From Paenibacillus sp. (GTDB taxonomy: Bacteria; Bacillota; Bacilli; Paenibacillales; YIM-B00363): a DNA stretch of 54,627 nucleotides. A program made the position numbers and the translations under genes. The stretch lies in assembly GCA_031181325.1 (NCBI GenBank), contig JAPSKX010000009.1, forward strand, positions 1-54,627. Direction: 5' to 3'. Positions 1-8,177 of the stretch are shown here, piece by piece. The notes under the pieces were generated by a model. That model did not search any database. It was not told the DNA's origin and saw only the letters and a program-made list of their open reading frames with translations. Position 1 is the stretch's first letter; every line of letters starts with the position of its first letter.

Positions 1-458
1 CCGATGTTCGGCAGCGTGTATACTTTGCCGTCGACCGTATTCTTTTCCTCGATCAGAAGGTTCTGGAACTTCTCTTTCATCTCCGGGCTCATGTAATCGT
101 CCATCGGCTCCATGTACCCCTTCTTCTGCCAGGTCGTTACATTGGCTGCATCGATCCGGAAGATGTCGGGCGCTTGCTTACTGGAGAACGCGATGTCGAC
201 GGATTGCGCGTAATTGTCCGCCATGACCTTATACTCGACGGTGACGCCCGGATGCTGCTCCTCGAATTTCGTAATGACTTCTTGGATGTAGTCCGTGTCG
301 TGACGGTCGATCGACCAGTACGTCAGCTTGGTCGTGCCGTCGCCGCCGCTCGCGGCGCCTTCTTGCGATTCGGCCGGAGCTTGCGCGGAGGAGCAAGCGG
401 CCATCGTACCCGCCACCGCCACGCTCATTCCCGCCGCCAACCATGTTTTCTTGTTCAT
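1..458 (-). CDS. Sugar ABC transporter solute-binding lipoprotein, N-terminal part (C-terminus outside window)
   Basis: Only the first 152 codons are present; the gene runs off the left edge. The start at 458 is preceded by a GGGAGG ribosome binding site. Residues 1-22 form a lipoprotein signal peptide (NKK n-region, hydrophobic core, Cys22 after Met-Ala-Ala). After a Ser/Gly-rich linker the mature part begins with the LTYWS... and EFEEQHPGV-like pattern of CUT1 binding proteins (extracellular_1 family). It should bind a sugar at the outer face and pass it to the two permeases encoded at 4033-5840. It is the last gene of the locus but has its own -10 box and a cre-like site (482-513), which fits the higher dose needed for a binding protein. 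The substrate cannot be read from this fragment. Confidence 0.85.
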   Translation of the reverse strand, partial: MNKKTWLAAGMSVAVAGTMAACSSAQAPAESQEGAASGGDGTTKLTYWSIDRHDTDYIQEVITKFEEQHPGVTVEYKVMADNYAQSVDIAFSSKQAPDIFRIDAANVTTWQKKGYMEPMDDYMSPEMKEKFQNLLIEEKNTVDGKVYTLPNI

Positions 459-481
459 GCGAAATGCCTCCCTTTTTCTCT

Positions 482-513
482 TGCAATCGGTTTCACCGTA
501 TATCTTGATTATA
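482..513 (-). promoter_or_regulatory. -10 box and cre-like site upstream of the solute-binding protein gene
   Basis: On the minus strand a perfect TATAAT lies at 513-508. TGAAACCGATTGCA follows at 495-482 and matches 13 of 14 positions of the CcpA consensus TGWAANCGNTNWCA. No convincing -35 is seen. A cre between the start of transcription and the ribosome binding site would act as a roadblock; that reading is inference. Confidence 0.5.
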
Positions 514-589
514 AGGAAGCAGCTCGGTTCGAAGTGAAGGGGAAAACGACTGTCCTCAATAGAGAAAACCACTCTTCGTACCGTTCTCC

Positions 590-2212
590 CTACGGCTTCG
601 CCGCGTAATGCGCGCGGAACTCCGTAGGGGTCATGCCGGTATGGCGCTTGAACAATTCGCTGAAATACGGCCTGTCCTCGTACCCGAGCGAGACGGCGAT
701 ATCCTGCACCTGCATCCCCTCCAGCAGAAACACCTTCGCCTTCTCCATCCGCTTGGCGATAATATATTGAGCGAGCGTCATGCCGACCTCTTTCTTGAAC
801 AGGTTGGAGAAATAGCTCGGGCTCAGATGGACGGACTTGGCGCAGTCGCTCACCGTCAGGTTGCGCTGCAAGTTTCGTTCGATGAAGTCGATGGCTTGGT
901 CGACCAATGTGCGCGCCTCGCTGAATTGACGCTTCTGGAGATAGGAGCAGCCCTGCCGGCAATAGTCCTTCATCTGGCGGCGGAGCTCCTCGAAGGAGGA
1001 CGGATGTCGGTTCATGTCCGCCAGCTTCCGCTCCAGCTCCGCGATTTCCGGCTCCGACGCCCGCTCGATGAACACCCGGTGCATGGAGTGCGCCAGCTCC
1101 TGGCACAACGTTCGCATCAGCCCCGGCTCCGGGCGGGCGGCTCCGTTCGTCCATTCGTCCCAGATTTCTTCCAGCTGTTCTTCCGCCTTGTCCGTATTCG
1201 CCGACCGAAGACAATACAGCAGCTCCTTCTCTTTCTCGTAGGAGTATCGCGGCACGCCCGAACGCCGCTCCTCTTCCTTCGTATAGCGGTATACGCTGTT
1301 GCCGCCCGTATAGAACGTATAAGCCAAAGCGGCCATCGCTTGTCCGTACGAAGCGGATAACCCCCAAGGCTCCTGCACCGCCAGCCCGATTCCGACCGAA
1401 ATCGTCTGATACGTATACCGGGACACGTTTTCCCGGCACATCTCCGCGAGCTCCTCGGCGTCTACGCCGACGGGAGGGTTCGCGACAATCACGAATTGGT
1501 TGACGTTCTCCCGAAACACGCTCCCCTTCGTATGGCTCAGGATCGTCTCTTCCAGAATGTTATGCACCGCGAACCGGATCAACTCGACCTCGCTCACCGG
1601 CAAATCCGTCGTCCGGTCCGCGAAGAAGTCGATCTCCGCGACCATGATCAGAAAGCCGTCGTCATCCATATCGATGCCGAAGAAGTCCCACTGCTGGCGC
1701 AGCTTATGCTGGGGGCTTCCGTACCGTATCAAGAGCCTCATGTATTCCTGGCGCAAATACGGCATGCTCTCCCGAAGCTTCCGTTCCATATGCTGCAGCT
1801 GTTCCGCTTGGCCTCGCTCCCGCTCGAGGGCCGCCTTCGCCTTTCGTACCGCATCCTTCACTTGGTCTTTCGTGAATGGCTTCACGATGAAATCGAAAGC
1901 CCCCAGCCGCACGGCCTCCTGCGCATATTCGAAATCGGTATAGCCGCTTAAGAAAATCAGCTTGATCCACGGCAGCTCCCGAAGCGTGACCTTCATCATC
2001 TCGATGCCGTCCATGAACGGCATCCGGATGTCCGTCAAGACGATATCCGGCTTGACCTCCCGAATCATGGCCATGCCTTCTTCTCCGTTCGTCGCCGTTC
2101 CGGCCACGACCAGCCCTTCCGCTTCCCAATCGATGCTAGAACTAAGGCCTCTAACGACCGTAGGAATATCGTCGATCACGCATAGTTTGATCGGATCTTC
2201 GCCCCGAATCAT
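590..2212 (-). CDS. yesN: YesN-type response regulator, AraC family
   Basis: 540 residues. Residues about 8-125 are a receiver domain with acidic Asp14/Asp15, phospho-acceptor Asp61 in LTDIRMP and a conserved Lys in FIVKPF. A poorly conserved middle region follows. The last 100 residues hold two AraC helix-turn-helix motifs (LTVSDCAKSVHLSPSYFSNLFKK and QVQDIAVSLGYEDRPYFSELFKR regions). It is the partner of the kinase just upstream: the kinase stop and this start overlap as ATGA at 2212-2209, and GGAGGGGG lies in the end of the kinase gene. Its expected target is the solute-binding protein promoter immediately downstream and/or the transporter operon itself. Confidence 0.93.
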   Translation of the reverse strand: MIRGEDPIKLCVIDDIPTVVRGLSSSIDWEAEGLVVAGTATNGEEGMAMIREVKPDIVLTDIRMPFMDGIEMMKVTLRELPWIKLIFLSGYTDFEYAQEAVRLGAFDFIVKPFTKDQVKDAVRKAKAALERERGQAEQLQHMERKLRESMPYLRQEYMRLLIRYGSPQHKLRQQWDFFGIDMDDDGFLIMVAEIDFFADRTTDLPVSEVELIRFAVHNILEETILSHTKGSVFRENVNQFVIVANPPVGVDAEELAEMCRENVSRYTYQTISVGIGLAVQEPWGLSASYGQAMAALAYTFYTGGNSVYRYTKEEERRSGVPRYSYEKEKELLYCLRSANTDKAEEQLEEIWDEWTNGAARPEPGLMRTLCQELAHSMHRVFIERASEPEIAELERKLADMNRHPSSFEELRRQMKDYCRQGCSYLQKRQFSEARTLVDQAIDFIERNLQRNLTVSDCAKSVHLSPSYFSNLFKKEVGMTLAQYIIAKRMEKAKVFLLEGMQVQDIAVSLGYEDRPYFSELFKRHTGMTPTEFRAHYAAKP

Positions 2213-3966
2213 CCTCTTCCCCCTCCTTCGATCGGAATCGCGATCGTTACCTCGGTACGGACGTACGGCTCGCTGCGGAAATTCAGCTCCGCCTCTCCTC
2301 CGTAATACAATTGCAGTCTGCTTTTGACGTTCCGCAGCGCGTACCCGTGGTTCGCGCCCGGCGCTTCGTTAAGCCGCTCCTCCAGCTCGCTCGCATCCAT
2401 GCCGACGCCGTTATCGACGACGCGAATCCGCAGCAGCCGCTCTTCCTTCTCGACCTTGACGAGGATATGTCCCCGCCGCTTCATGGCTTTCATGCCGTGC
2501 AGGATCGAATTCTCGACTAAGGGCTGAATGATGACCTTCAGGACCGGAAGCTCGCACCATTCCGGTTCCGACTCGACCGTATAGTCGAATAACGTCTCGT
2601 AACAATGCTTTTGAATTTGAAGATACTGACGGACATGCTCCAACTCTTTGCCGAGCGTCGTGATTTCATGCCCGTTGTTGAGCCCCAGCCGAAACAAGGC
2701 CGACAGCGAAATGACCATCTCTTTGACGTCTTCGTATTCGTTCATCTCGCACTTCCAGAACACCGTATTGAGCGTATTGTAGAGGAAATGCGGATCGATC
2801 TGCGCTTGGAGCGCCTTGACTTCCGCCTTCCGCTTCTCCTTCTCCGTGTCTACGACCTCTTGGATGAGCTCTTGAATCGTCCCGAGCATCCGATTGAACT
2901 GCCTGCCGGCGTCGCCGATCTCGTCCTGGAACGGGCTTTGGAAGCGGGCGTTCAGATCGTTGTTTTCCACCTTCTTCATCGCGATCTGCAAGTTATGCAG
3001 CGGCTTCAGGAGCAGCATCGACAAGTACCGGGCCAAGAGGAGCGCCAGCGCGACGCACCCCGCCATGATGAGCAGAACCAGCCATTGAATATTGCGCACC
3101 GGCTCGAGCAATTGCTCCTTGGACAGGTAACCGACCAGAATCCAATCGTCGGCGAAGTCGGATTGCGCGAAGTGAACCAGCATCGGTCCGCGGTCCGAGC
3201 TGTACTCGAAATGCCCGGAGCTCCCGGCCGCGACGCTTCGGACGAAGTCCGGCTCCGTCGTCCATTCCGGACGTTCCGAAGCGCCGAGGACGCCGTTTCC
3301 CTCCTTGTCCAGCAGGAGGAATTTCGTCGAGCCGTCCATGATGTCGTCGCCGATCGCGTCGCCGATCATCTCCTCGCTCACGTTGACCGTCAAGAAGACG
3401 TCCGGCACGTAATACTCCGTCAACGGCTGAAGGATGAGAGAGACGACCCGGTTGCCGCCCGTAAACAGCTCGTCCACGTGGCTCGCCACCCATTCGGATT
3501 CGGGATGGCTCTTACTATGTCGGAACAGCTCCGTATCCTGGAAGGAGACGTTCGGTCTCCGGCTCTTCGTCGTCGGATAGAAGTCCCCCGCCGGGGTGCT
3601 GATCAGGATCGAATCGATGGATTTCTCCGTCAGCTCCGCCTGGGCGAAAGGAACCTGCAGCAGCGATAAATTCGTATAATATCTTTCGTCGTTCCCGGCT
3701 TGAATATCGCGCATCGTCTGCCGGTACGCCTCGCTCAGCATAAGCGTGGAGGAGGCCACGATAATTTGCTTCAGCTTCTGATCCAGCACGTCCACCGATT
3801 TGTTCAAGACGTTCTGACTTAGCACCTTCGCGTTCCTCTCCATGGCGCGGGAAGCGATCGAATAAGAGAACAGTCCGGTGACGGCGATGCAGAAGACGAT
3901 CAATGCGGTGAACGACGCCCACATTCGCTTGTTCAGCGTGCTGCGATAAATCCAATTCCGAATCAT
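2209..3966 (-). CDS. yesM: YesM-type sensor histidine kinase
   Basis: 585 residues from the ATG at 3966, chosen because GGAGGGG stands 4-6 bases upstream; a longer form starting at 3987 would contain that ribosome binding site. There is one membrane segment near residues 15-38, an extracytoplasmic Cache-like domain to about 290, a second membrane segment about 295-315, a HAMP linker, a His_kinase (PF06580) domain with QAQIDPHFLYN where His393 is the expected phosphorylation site, and a C-terminal ATPase with NSILHG and DNGVGM motifs. It probably senses an extracellular sugar signal, perhaps through the neighbouring binding protein, and phosphorylates YesN. Confidence 0.93.
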   Translation of the reverse strand: MIRNWIYRSTLNKRMWASFTALIVFCIAVTGLFSYSIASRAMERNAKVLSQNVLNKSVDVLDQKLKQIIVASSTLMLSEAYRQTMRDIQAGNDERYYTNLSLLQVPFAQAELTEKSIDSILISTPAGDFYPTTKSRRPNVSFQDTELFRHSKSHPESEWVASHVDELFTGGNRVVSLILQPLTEYYVPDVFLTVNVSEEMIGDAIGDDIMDGSTKFLLLDKEGNGVLGASERPEWTTEPDFVRSVAAGSSGHFEYSSDRGPMLVHFAQSDFADDWILVGYLSKEQLLEPVRNIQWLVLLIMAGCVALALLLARYLSMLLLKPLHNLQIAMKKVENNDLNARFQSPFQDEIGDAGRQFNRMLGTIQELIQEVVDTEKEKRKAEVKALQAQIDPHFLYNTLNTVFWKCEMNEYEDVKEMVISLSALFRLGLNNGHEITTLGKELEHVRQYLQIQKHCYETLFDYTVESEPEWCELPVLKVIIQPLVENSILHGMKAMKRRGHILVKVEKEERLLRIRVVDNGVGMDASELEERLNEAPGANHGYALRNVKSRLQLYYGGEAELNFRSEPYVRTEVTIAIPIEGGGRG

Positions 3967-4032
3967 GGAACCCCTCCGTAAATACAACCGGGCCCTAGCG
4001 GCTGCCGCTAGGACCCATGAATCGTATCGATG

Positions 4033-4920
4033 TTATCCCTTAACCGAACCGGAAGTGACCTGCATGAAAGACTTGTTCGCGAAAACGTAGACGATCAAGA
4101 TCGGCAGCATGGACAAGCAGGCGCCGGCGAGCATCAGCTGCGGCTCCGTCGCGTCGCCCACGCCGTATTTCAGCGCGGCCAGGCCTACGGTCAACGTCTG
4201 CAAATTCGGCTGCGTCATCGTGAACACGAGCGGAAGAATGTACTCGTTCCACGCCCCGCGGAACGTCCACAACGCCGTGACGCCCAGCGCAGGGGTGAGA
4301 AGCGGCAAGATGATGCGAAAGTATACCGTATAAAAATTACAACCGTCAATCAGCGCCGCTTCGTCCAATTCTTTCGGAATCGCCCGCACGAAGCCGATCA
4401 GCATGAAGAAGACGGTCGCGTGGGCGCTGATCAGAATAATGATGACGCCCCACAGCGATCTCTGAAGGCCCAATCCGACCATCAGGTCGAATTGAGGACG
4501 GAGCACCACCGCGCCGATGGAAATAAACAAGGTGCAGGACTGAAGCACGAGGTAGAATCGCTTGCCCCGGAAGTTCGTCCGCCCGACCGCGTACGCCGCC
4601 ATCGTGGCGACGATGAGCGTCCCTAGCGTCGTGAAGACGCTGACGAAGATGCTGTTCCAGGTAAAACGGGCGAAATTCGCGGATTCCCAAGCCCGTGCAT
4701 AGTTGTCGAACCGCCATTCCCGGGGGAGGAAGCTCGCGCCCGTCGTCAGCTCTAGATTCGTCTTCGCGGAACCGAGGAACGCCATCACGATCGGGAACAA
4801 GGTAAAGCCGGCGACGACGATCAGGAAAACCCATAATCCCGCCCGCGCCATCGCTTTCGCGGGACGGATGGCGCGGACGTTCGGGCCGGCGGCCATCGCT
4901 TGATTTGGCAAGGTGTTCAT
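4033..4920 (-). CDS. Carbohydrate ABC transporter permease, MalG/YesQ type
   Basis: 295 residues with about six membrane spans and the cytoplasmic EAA loop seen as DEAALIDGCNFYTVYFRIILP, which docks to the shared ATPase. It is the inner permease half of a CUT1 importer. It lies 23 bases after the partner permease and 66 bases before yesM. No ATPase is encoded in the window, as is usual for Bacillales CUT1 systems that share an MsmX-type ATPase. The combination with yesMN resembles the B. subtilis yesLMNOPQ region, but the substrate is not readable. Confidence 0.9.
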   Translation of the reverse strand: MNTLPNQAMAAGPNVRAIRPAKAMARAGLWVFLIVVAGFTLFPIVMAFLGSAKTNLELTTGASFLPREWRFDNYARAWESANFARFTWNSIFVSVFTTLGTLIVATMAAYAVGRTNFRGKRFYLVLQSCTLFISIGAVVLRPQFDLMVGLGLQRSLWGVIIILISAHATVFFMLIGFVRAIPKELDEAALIDGCNFYTVYFRIILPLLTPALGVTALWTFRGAWNEYILPLVFTMTQPNLQTLTVGLAALKYGVGDATEPQLMLAGACLSMLPILIVYVFANKSFMQVTSGSVKG

Positions 4921-4943
4921 AGTCTTCTCCTCTCCGATGAAAA

Positions 4944-5840
4944 TTAATAAACGTCGTTCAATTTCTTAGAAACGTAGAAGTAGACGAGCGTAATGACGCC
5001 TACGATCAACGCCGTCGTAAAGCCGACCGCGCTGCCGTACCCGAATTGCTGAATGCTCGTGCCGGCGGTGGACACCGGGAAGAACAGCTTATACAAGTAC
5101 AGGTACATGACTTCGGTTTTGCCGAAAGGACCGCCTTCGGTCAAAACCATGATGCTCTCGTAGCCCTTCAGCGACACGGTGATCGCCAGCATGATGATCA
5201 TCTGCAGCACCGGCCCCAGCATAGGCAGCGTAATGTACCACAGCTTCTGGGCGGGGTTGGCGCCGTCCAACGAAGCGGCCTCGTACAGGTCCTCCGATAT
5301 ATTTTGCAGTCCCGCGAGAAACAGGAGCATATAATTGCCGATGGCGCCCCAGATCGCGATGATGATCGACGTCAGCAGCGCATACTTCGGCCCGAGCCAA
5401 TCGATCGGCGCGGACGCGATCCCGTATTTGACCAGCAGCTGGTTCACGACCCCGTTATACGAGTTGAAGATGACGTAAAACACGACCGACATGACGGAGG
5501 CGCTAATGATGGTCGGCATGAAGTAGACTGCCCGCAGCAGCTGTCTTCCCTTCAAGGCCTGGTTCAGAATGACGGCCAAGACGAGCGATACGGGCAGCGT
5601 CACGACCAGCTTGCCTCCGGCATAAATAAACGTGTTGACGACAGAATTCCAGAATTGTCCATCCCTTACAATCCGCGCGAAGTTGTCCAGCCCGATGAAC
5701 AGCGGCTCTCCGAAGCCCTGATAATCGTAAAACATGTATTTCAGCGCCCAGGTGATCGGGTACACGCCGAAAATTAACGTTAACAGCAAACTGGGCAATA
5801 TAAAAATCCAAGCGTTGAGTTGGCGTTTCGCCTCGTTCAT
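4944..5840 (-). CDS. Carbohydrate ABC transporter permease, MalF/YesP type
   Basis: 298 residues from ATG 5840, which has AGGAGG about 7 bases upstream; an in-frame ATG 33 bases further upstream has no such site. It is a six-span permease starting with a hydrophobic helix (FILPSLLLTLIFGVYPITWAL region) and carrying the EAA loop LYEAASLDGANPAQKLWYITLP. It pairs with the permease at 4033-4920. As the first gene on the minus strand it defines the transporter/YesMN operon; I could not find a confident promoter in the 110 bases upstream. Confidence 0.9.
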   Translation of the reverse strand: MNEAKRQLNAWIFILPSLLLTLIFGVYPITWALKYMFYDYQGFGEPLFIGLDNFARIVRDGQFWNSVVNTFIYAGGKLVVTLPVSLVLAVILNQALKGRQLLRAVYFMPTIISASVMSVVFYVIFNSYNGVVNQLLVKYGIASAPIDWLGPKYALLTSIIIAIWGAIGNYMLLFLAGLQNISEDLYEAASLDGANPAQKLWYITLPMLGPVLQMIIMLAITVSLKGYESIMVLTEGGPFGKTEVMYLYLYKLFFPVSTAGTSIQQFGYGSAVGFTTALIVGVITLVYFYVSKKLNDVY

Positions 5841-5951
5841 GTTGCGTTCCTCCTGCCTCCGGTGTCTTGTCATTCCATCATAAAGCCTCCGAACCGGACC
5901 GAGTTATGGAGAAACCCACTGAACTTAGGGGGAGAAATTCACTTTTTACGT

Positions 5952-5988
5952 CGAACGACCGGTCGGACCATCGCCGACCGGTCGTTCG
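5952..5988. terminator. Perfect 15-bp hairpin between ABC-F gene and permease operon
   Basis: CGAACGACCGGTCGG at 5952-5966 and its exact complement at 5974-5988, separated by 7 bases. It begins 11 bases after the stop codon of the ABC-F gene (minus strand). Neither side has a clean U-run, so it is either a weak intrinsic terminator or an mRNA 3-prime-end stabiliser. Confidence 0.5.
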
Positions 5989-5998
5989 GGGTTCGTCT

Positions 5999-7885
5999 TT
6001 ATTCCATCCGTTCCAGCTGCTCGTACAGCAGCTCCCGCTCCGCCGCGAGGGCCGAGCGTTCCGCGTACAACGCCTGCAGGCGAGCCGGGTCGGCTTCGCG
6101 TTCCATCGCTTCGTCGAGCAGCGCGAGCCTCAGCTCCGCCGCCTCGATGTCCCGCTCTACCCGCTCGGACGAAGGAGCCTGCATCTTCGCGCGCGCGGCG
6201 CCGCCGGCCGCGGATGTCTTCGGCGCGGCCGGGCCGGGAACCGGGGGATGCGCAGTCGCCGAAGTTCTGACGGCAAGCTCCGCGCGCTTGCGCTTCGCTT
6301 CGTCGTAGTGGCCTTCGTAGCGAGTCAAGCCGCCGCGTTCCATCCAATACGTCACCGGAAACAGCTTGTTCAGGAAATACCGGTCGTGCGAAACGCACAG
6401 CACCGTGCCCCCGAACGACGAGAGCGTCTCCTCGAGCGCCTCCCGAGCGTCGATGTCGAGATGGTTGGTCGGCTCGTCGAGCACCAATAAGTTGATCTCT
6501 TGGTGCATCAGCTGCGCGAGACGAAGACGCATCTTCTCGCCGCCGGACAAGTTCTTGACCTTCCGGAATACGGCTGCGCCATAGAACAAGAACTTCGCGA
6601 GCAGATGCCTCGCTCGGCCTTCCTCGACCGGGACGGCATCCCGGAAGGCGTCGAGAATCGTCAGTTCCTCGTTCGGAAATAAGTCGTGCTGCGCCAAATA
6701 GCCGATCTTCACGTCGCTGCCGACCCGGACGACGCCTTCGGTCGGCGCCGCGCCCTCCGCCGCCATGCGGAGCAGCGTCGACTTCCCGCAGCCGTTCTCG
6801 CCCACGATCGCGACGCTGTCGCGAAACCGCACGAGCAAGTCGACGTTCGCGAACAGGCGTCGTTCGCCGAAGGCGACGCCGACGCCGCTAAGGACGACGA
6901 CGTCTTTGCCGCTGCGATCCGGCATATCGAGCGACAAGCCCATCTTGACGCGCTCGAGCACCGGCTTGTCGAGCCGATCGATCCGATCGAGCGCCTTCTG
7001 CATCGCCGCGGCGCGCTTGAACATCTTCGGATTGTCCGCTTGGGCCGCCCAGACGCGAAGGCGTTTGATCGCCTCTTCCATTTTCTTAATCCGCTTCTGC
7101 TGTTCCTGATACGCCGTGAATTCCGCGAGCAGCCTCCGTTCCTTCTCTTCTACGAAGTAGGAGTAATTGCCGTGGTACGTCTCGGCGACGCCGCCTTCGA
7201 GATCGACGATCTTCGTCGCGACGCGGTCGAGGAAATACCGGTCGTGCGAGACGATCAATACGCTGCCCTCGTAGTCTTGCAAATACGCCTCCAGCCATTC
7301 GACCGACGACAAGTCGAGATGGTTCGTCGGCTCGTCGAGCAACAGCAGGTCCGGCTTCAGCAGCAGGATGCGGCCGAGTCCGACCTTCGTTCGCTCTCCC
7401 CCGCTCAAGCGGCCGAACGGCCGATCCAGCAGCTTCGCGATGCCGAGACCGTCGGCGACGCGCGACAAGGCGGCTTCCATCTCGTACCCCCCTTGAGCGC
7501 CGAACGTCTCGAGCAGCGGGCCGTACGCCTTCATCGCCTTCTCCGCGAGCGCGGGATCCGCCATGTCTCGCTCGAGCTCCGTCAGTCGACGCTTCATCGC
7601 GAGCAGCGACTCGAACGCTTCCGCGAGCACCTCGCCCGCCGTACGGGTCGGCCCGAAGTCGGGGATTTGGTCGAGCAACGCGACCCGGCTGCCGCGCCGA
7701 TAATGAATCGCCCCCCCGTCCGGCGTATCCTTGCCCGCGAGCAGCGTCAGCAGCGTCGTCTTGCCGCAGCCGTTCGGCCCGACGAGCCCGATCCGTTCCC
7801 CGTCTCTGATCTCTAACGACAGCTCCGTCAATACCGGACCGCTGCCCCAATGCTTCGTTACTTTATCCGCTGCGCAAATAACCAT
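5999..7885 (-). CDS. ABC-F family ATPase (ribosome-associated, no membrane domain)
   Basis: 628 residues from ATG 7885, which follows AAGGTGA; an upstream in-frame ATG at 7930 overlaps a terminator and is rejected. There are two tandem ATPase domains: Walker A GPNGCGKTT and GENGCGKST, signatures LSGGERTK and LSGGEKMR, and Walker B followed by DEPTNHLD twice. Between them lies a charged helical P-site tract interaction linker (about residues 245-320), and the last 80 residues are a predicted coiled coil. There are no membrane spans. Members of this family act on the ribosome as translation factors or antibiotic-protection proteins; the sequence alone does not tell which. It stands alone between two hairpins. 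Confidence 0.9.
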   Translation of the reverse strand: MVICAADKVTKHWGSGPVLTELSLEIRDGERIGLVGPNGCGKTTLLTLLAGKDTPDGGAIHYRRGSRVALLDQIPDFGPTRTAGEVLAEAFESLLAMKRRLTELERDMADPALAEKAMKAYGPLLETFGAQGGYEMEAALSRVADGLGIAKLLDRPFGRLSGGERTKVGLGRILLLKPDLLLLDEPTNHLDLSSVEWLEAYLQDYEGSVLIVSHDRYFLDRVATKIVDLEGGVAETYHGNYSYFVEEKERRLLAEFTAYQEQQKRIKKMEEAIKRLRVWAAQADNPKMFKRAAAMQKALDRIDRLDKPVLERVKMGLSLDMPDRSGKDVVVLSGVGVAFGERRLFANVDLLVRFRDSVAIVGENGCGKSTLLRMAAEGAAPTEGVVRVGSDVKIGYLAQHDLFPNEELTILDAFRDAVPVEEGRARHLLAKFLFYGAAVFRKVKNLSGGEKMRLRLAQLMHQEINLLVLDEPTNHLDIDAREALEETLSSFGGTVLCVSHDRYFLNKLFPVTYWMERGGLTRYEGHYDEAKRKRAELAVRTSATAHPPVPGPAAPKTSAAGGAARAKMQAPSSERVERDIEAAELRLALLDEAMEREADPARLQALYAERSALAAERELLYEQLERME

Positions 7886-7928
7886 TTTTATCACCTTATT
7901 TTGTGAATATTTGGAATTCAGAGAACGC

Positions 7929-7966
7929 AAAAAAGCCGCGGGCGAATAGACAACTTCGCCCGCGGC
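7929..7966 (-). terminator. Intrinsic terminator after the CobW-methyltransferase/small-ORF unit
   Basis: Minus-strand stem GCCGCGGGCGAA (7966-7955) pairs perfectly with TTCGCCCGCGGC (7946-7935), loop of 8 bases, followed by six U (7934-7929). It lies 34 bases after the stop of the 42-codon gene. Confidence 0.85.
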
Positions 7967-8000
7967 TTCAAGCCGAACGCCGGAATCATAGTTCCGACAC

Positions 8001-8129
8001 TTAAAGGGTCAACGCGTTGTCATCGCCGATTTTGGACACACCTCTCCCGTCGGCAGCGAAACGGAATACGATGGTAGCTTGGCGGACCCACGTTTGGGCA
8101 CCTTTGCTACGCGCGGCGATCGACAACAT
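8001..8129 (-). CDS. Small protein of 42 residues, unknown function
   Basis: Open frame from ATG 8129 to TAA 8001 with a near-ideal GGGAGGTG ribosome binding site ending 5 bases before the start. It begins MLSIAARSKG, contains a central VRQATIVFRFAADGRG stretch and ends DDNALTL. There is no Cys, no signal peptide and no membrane helix, and it is basic in its N-terminal half. It lies 48 bases after the CobW-methyltransferase gene and 34 bases before a strong terminator, so it is probably the last gene of that transcript. I do not recognise the family. The case for coding rests on the ribosome binding site and the position. Confidence 0.6.
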   Translation of the reverse strand: MLSIAARSKGAQTWVRQATIVFRFAADGRGVSKIGDDNALTL

Positions 8130-8177
8130 GTTGACACCTCCCTTATCTACCGAAATAGAAACTTATGGTTCAGCTTA

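Noticed and set aside
8001-8129. The 42-residue protein considered as an alternative ribosomal protein under Zur
   Set aside because: It does not resemble L31, L33, L36 or S14; there is no Zn-ribbon or related pattern.
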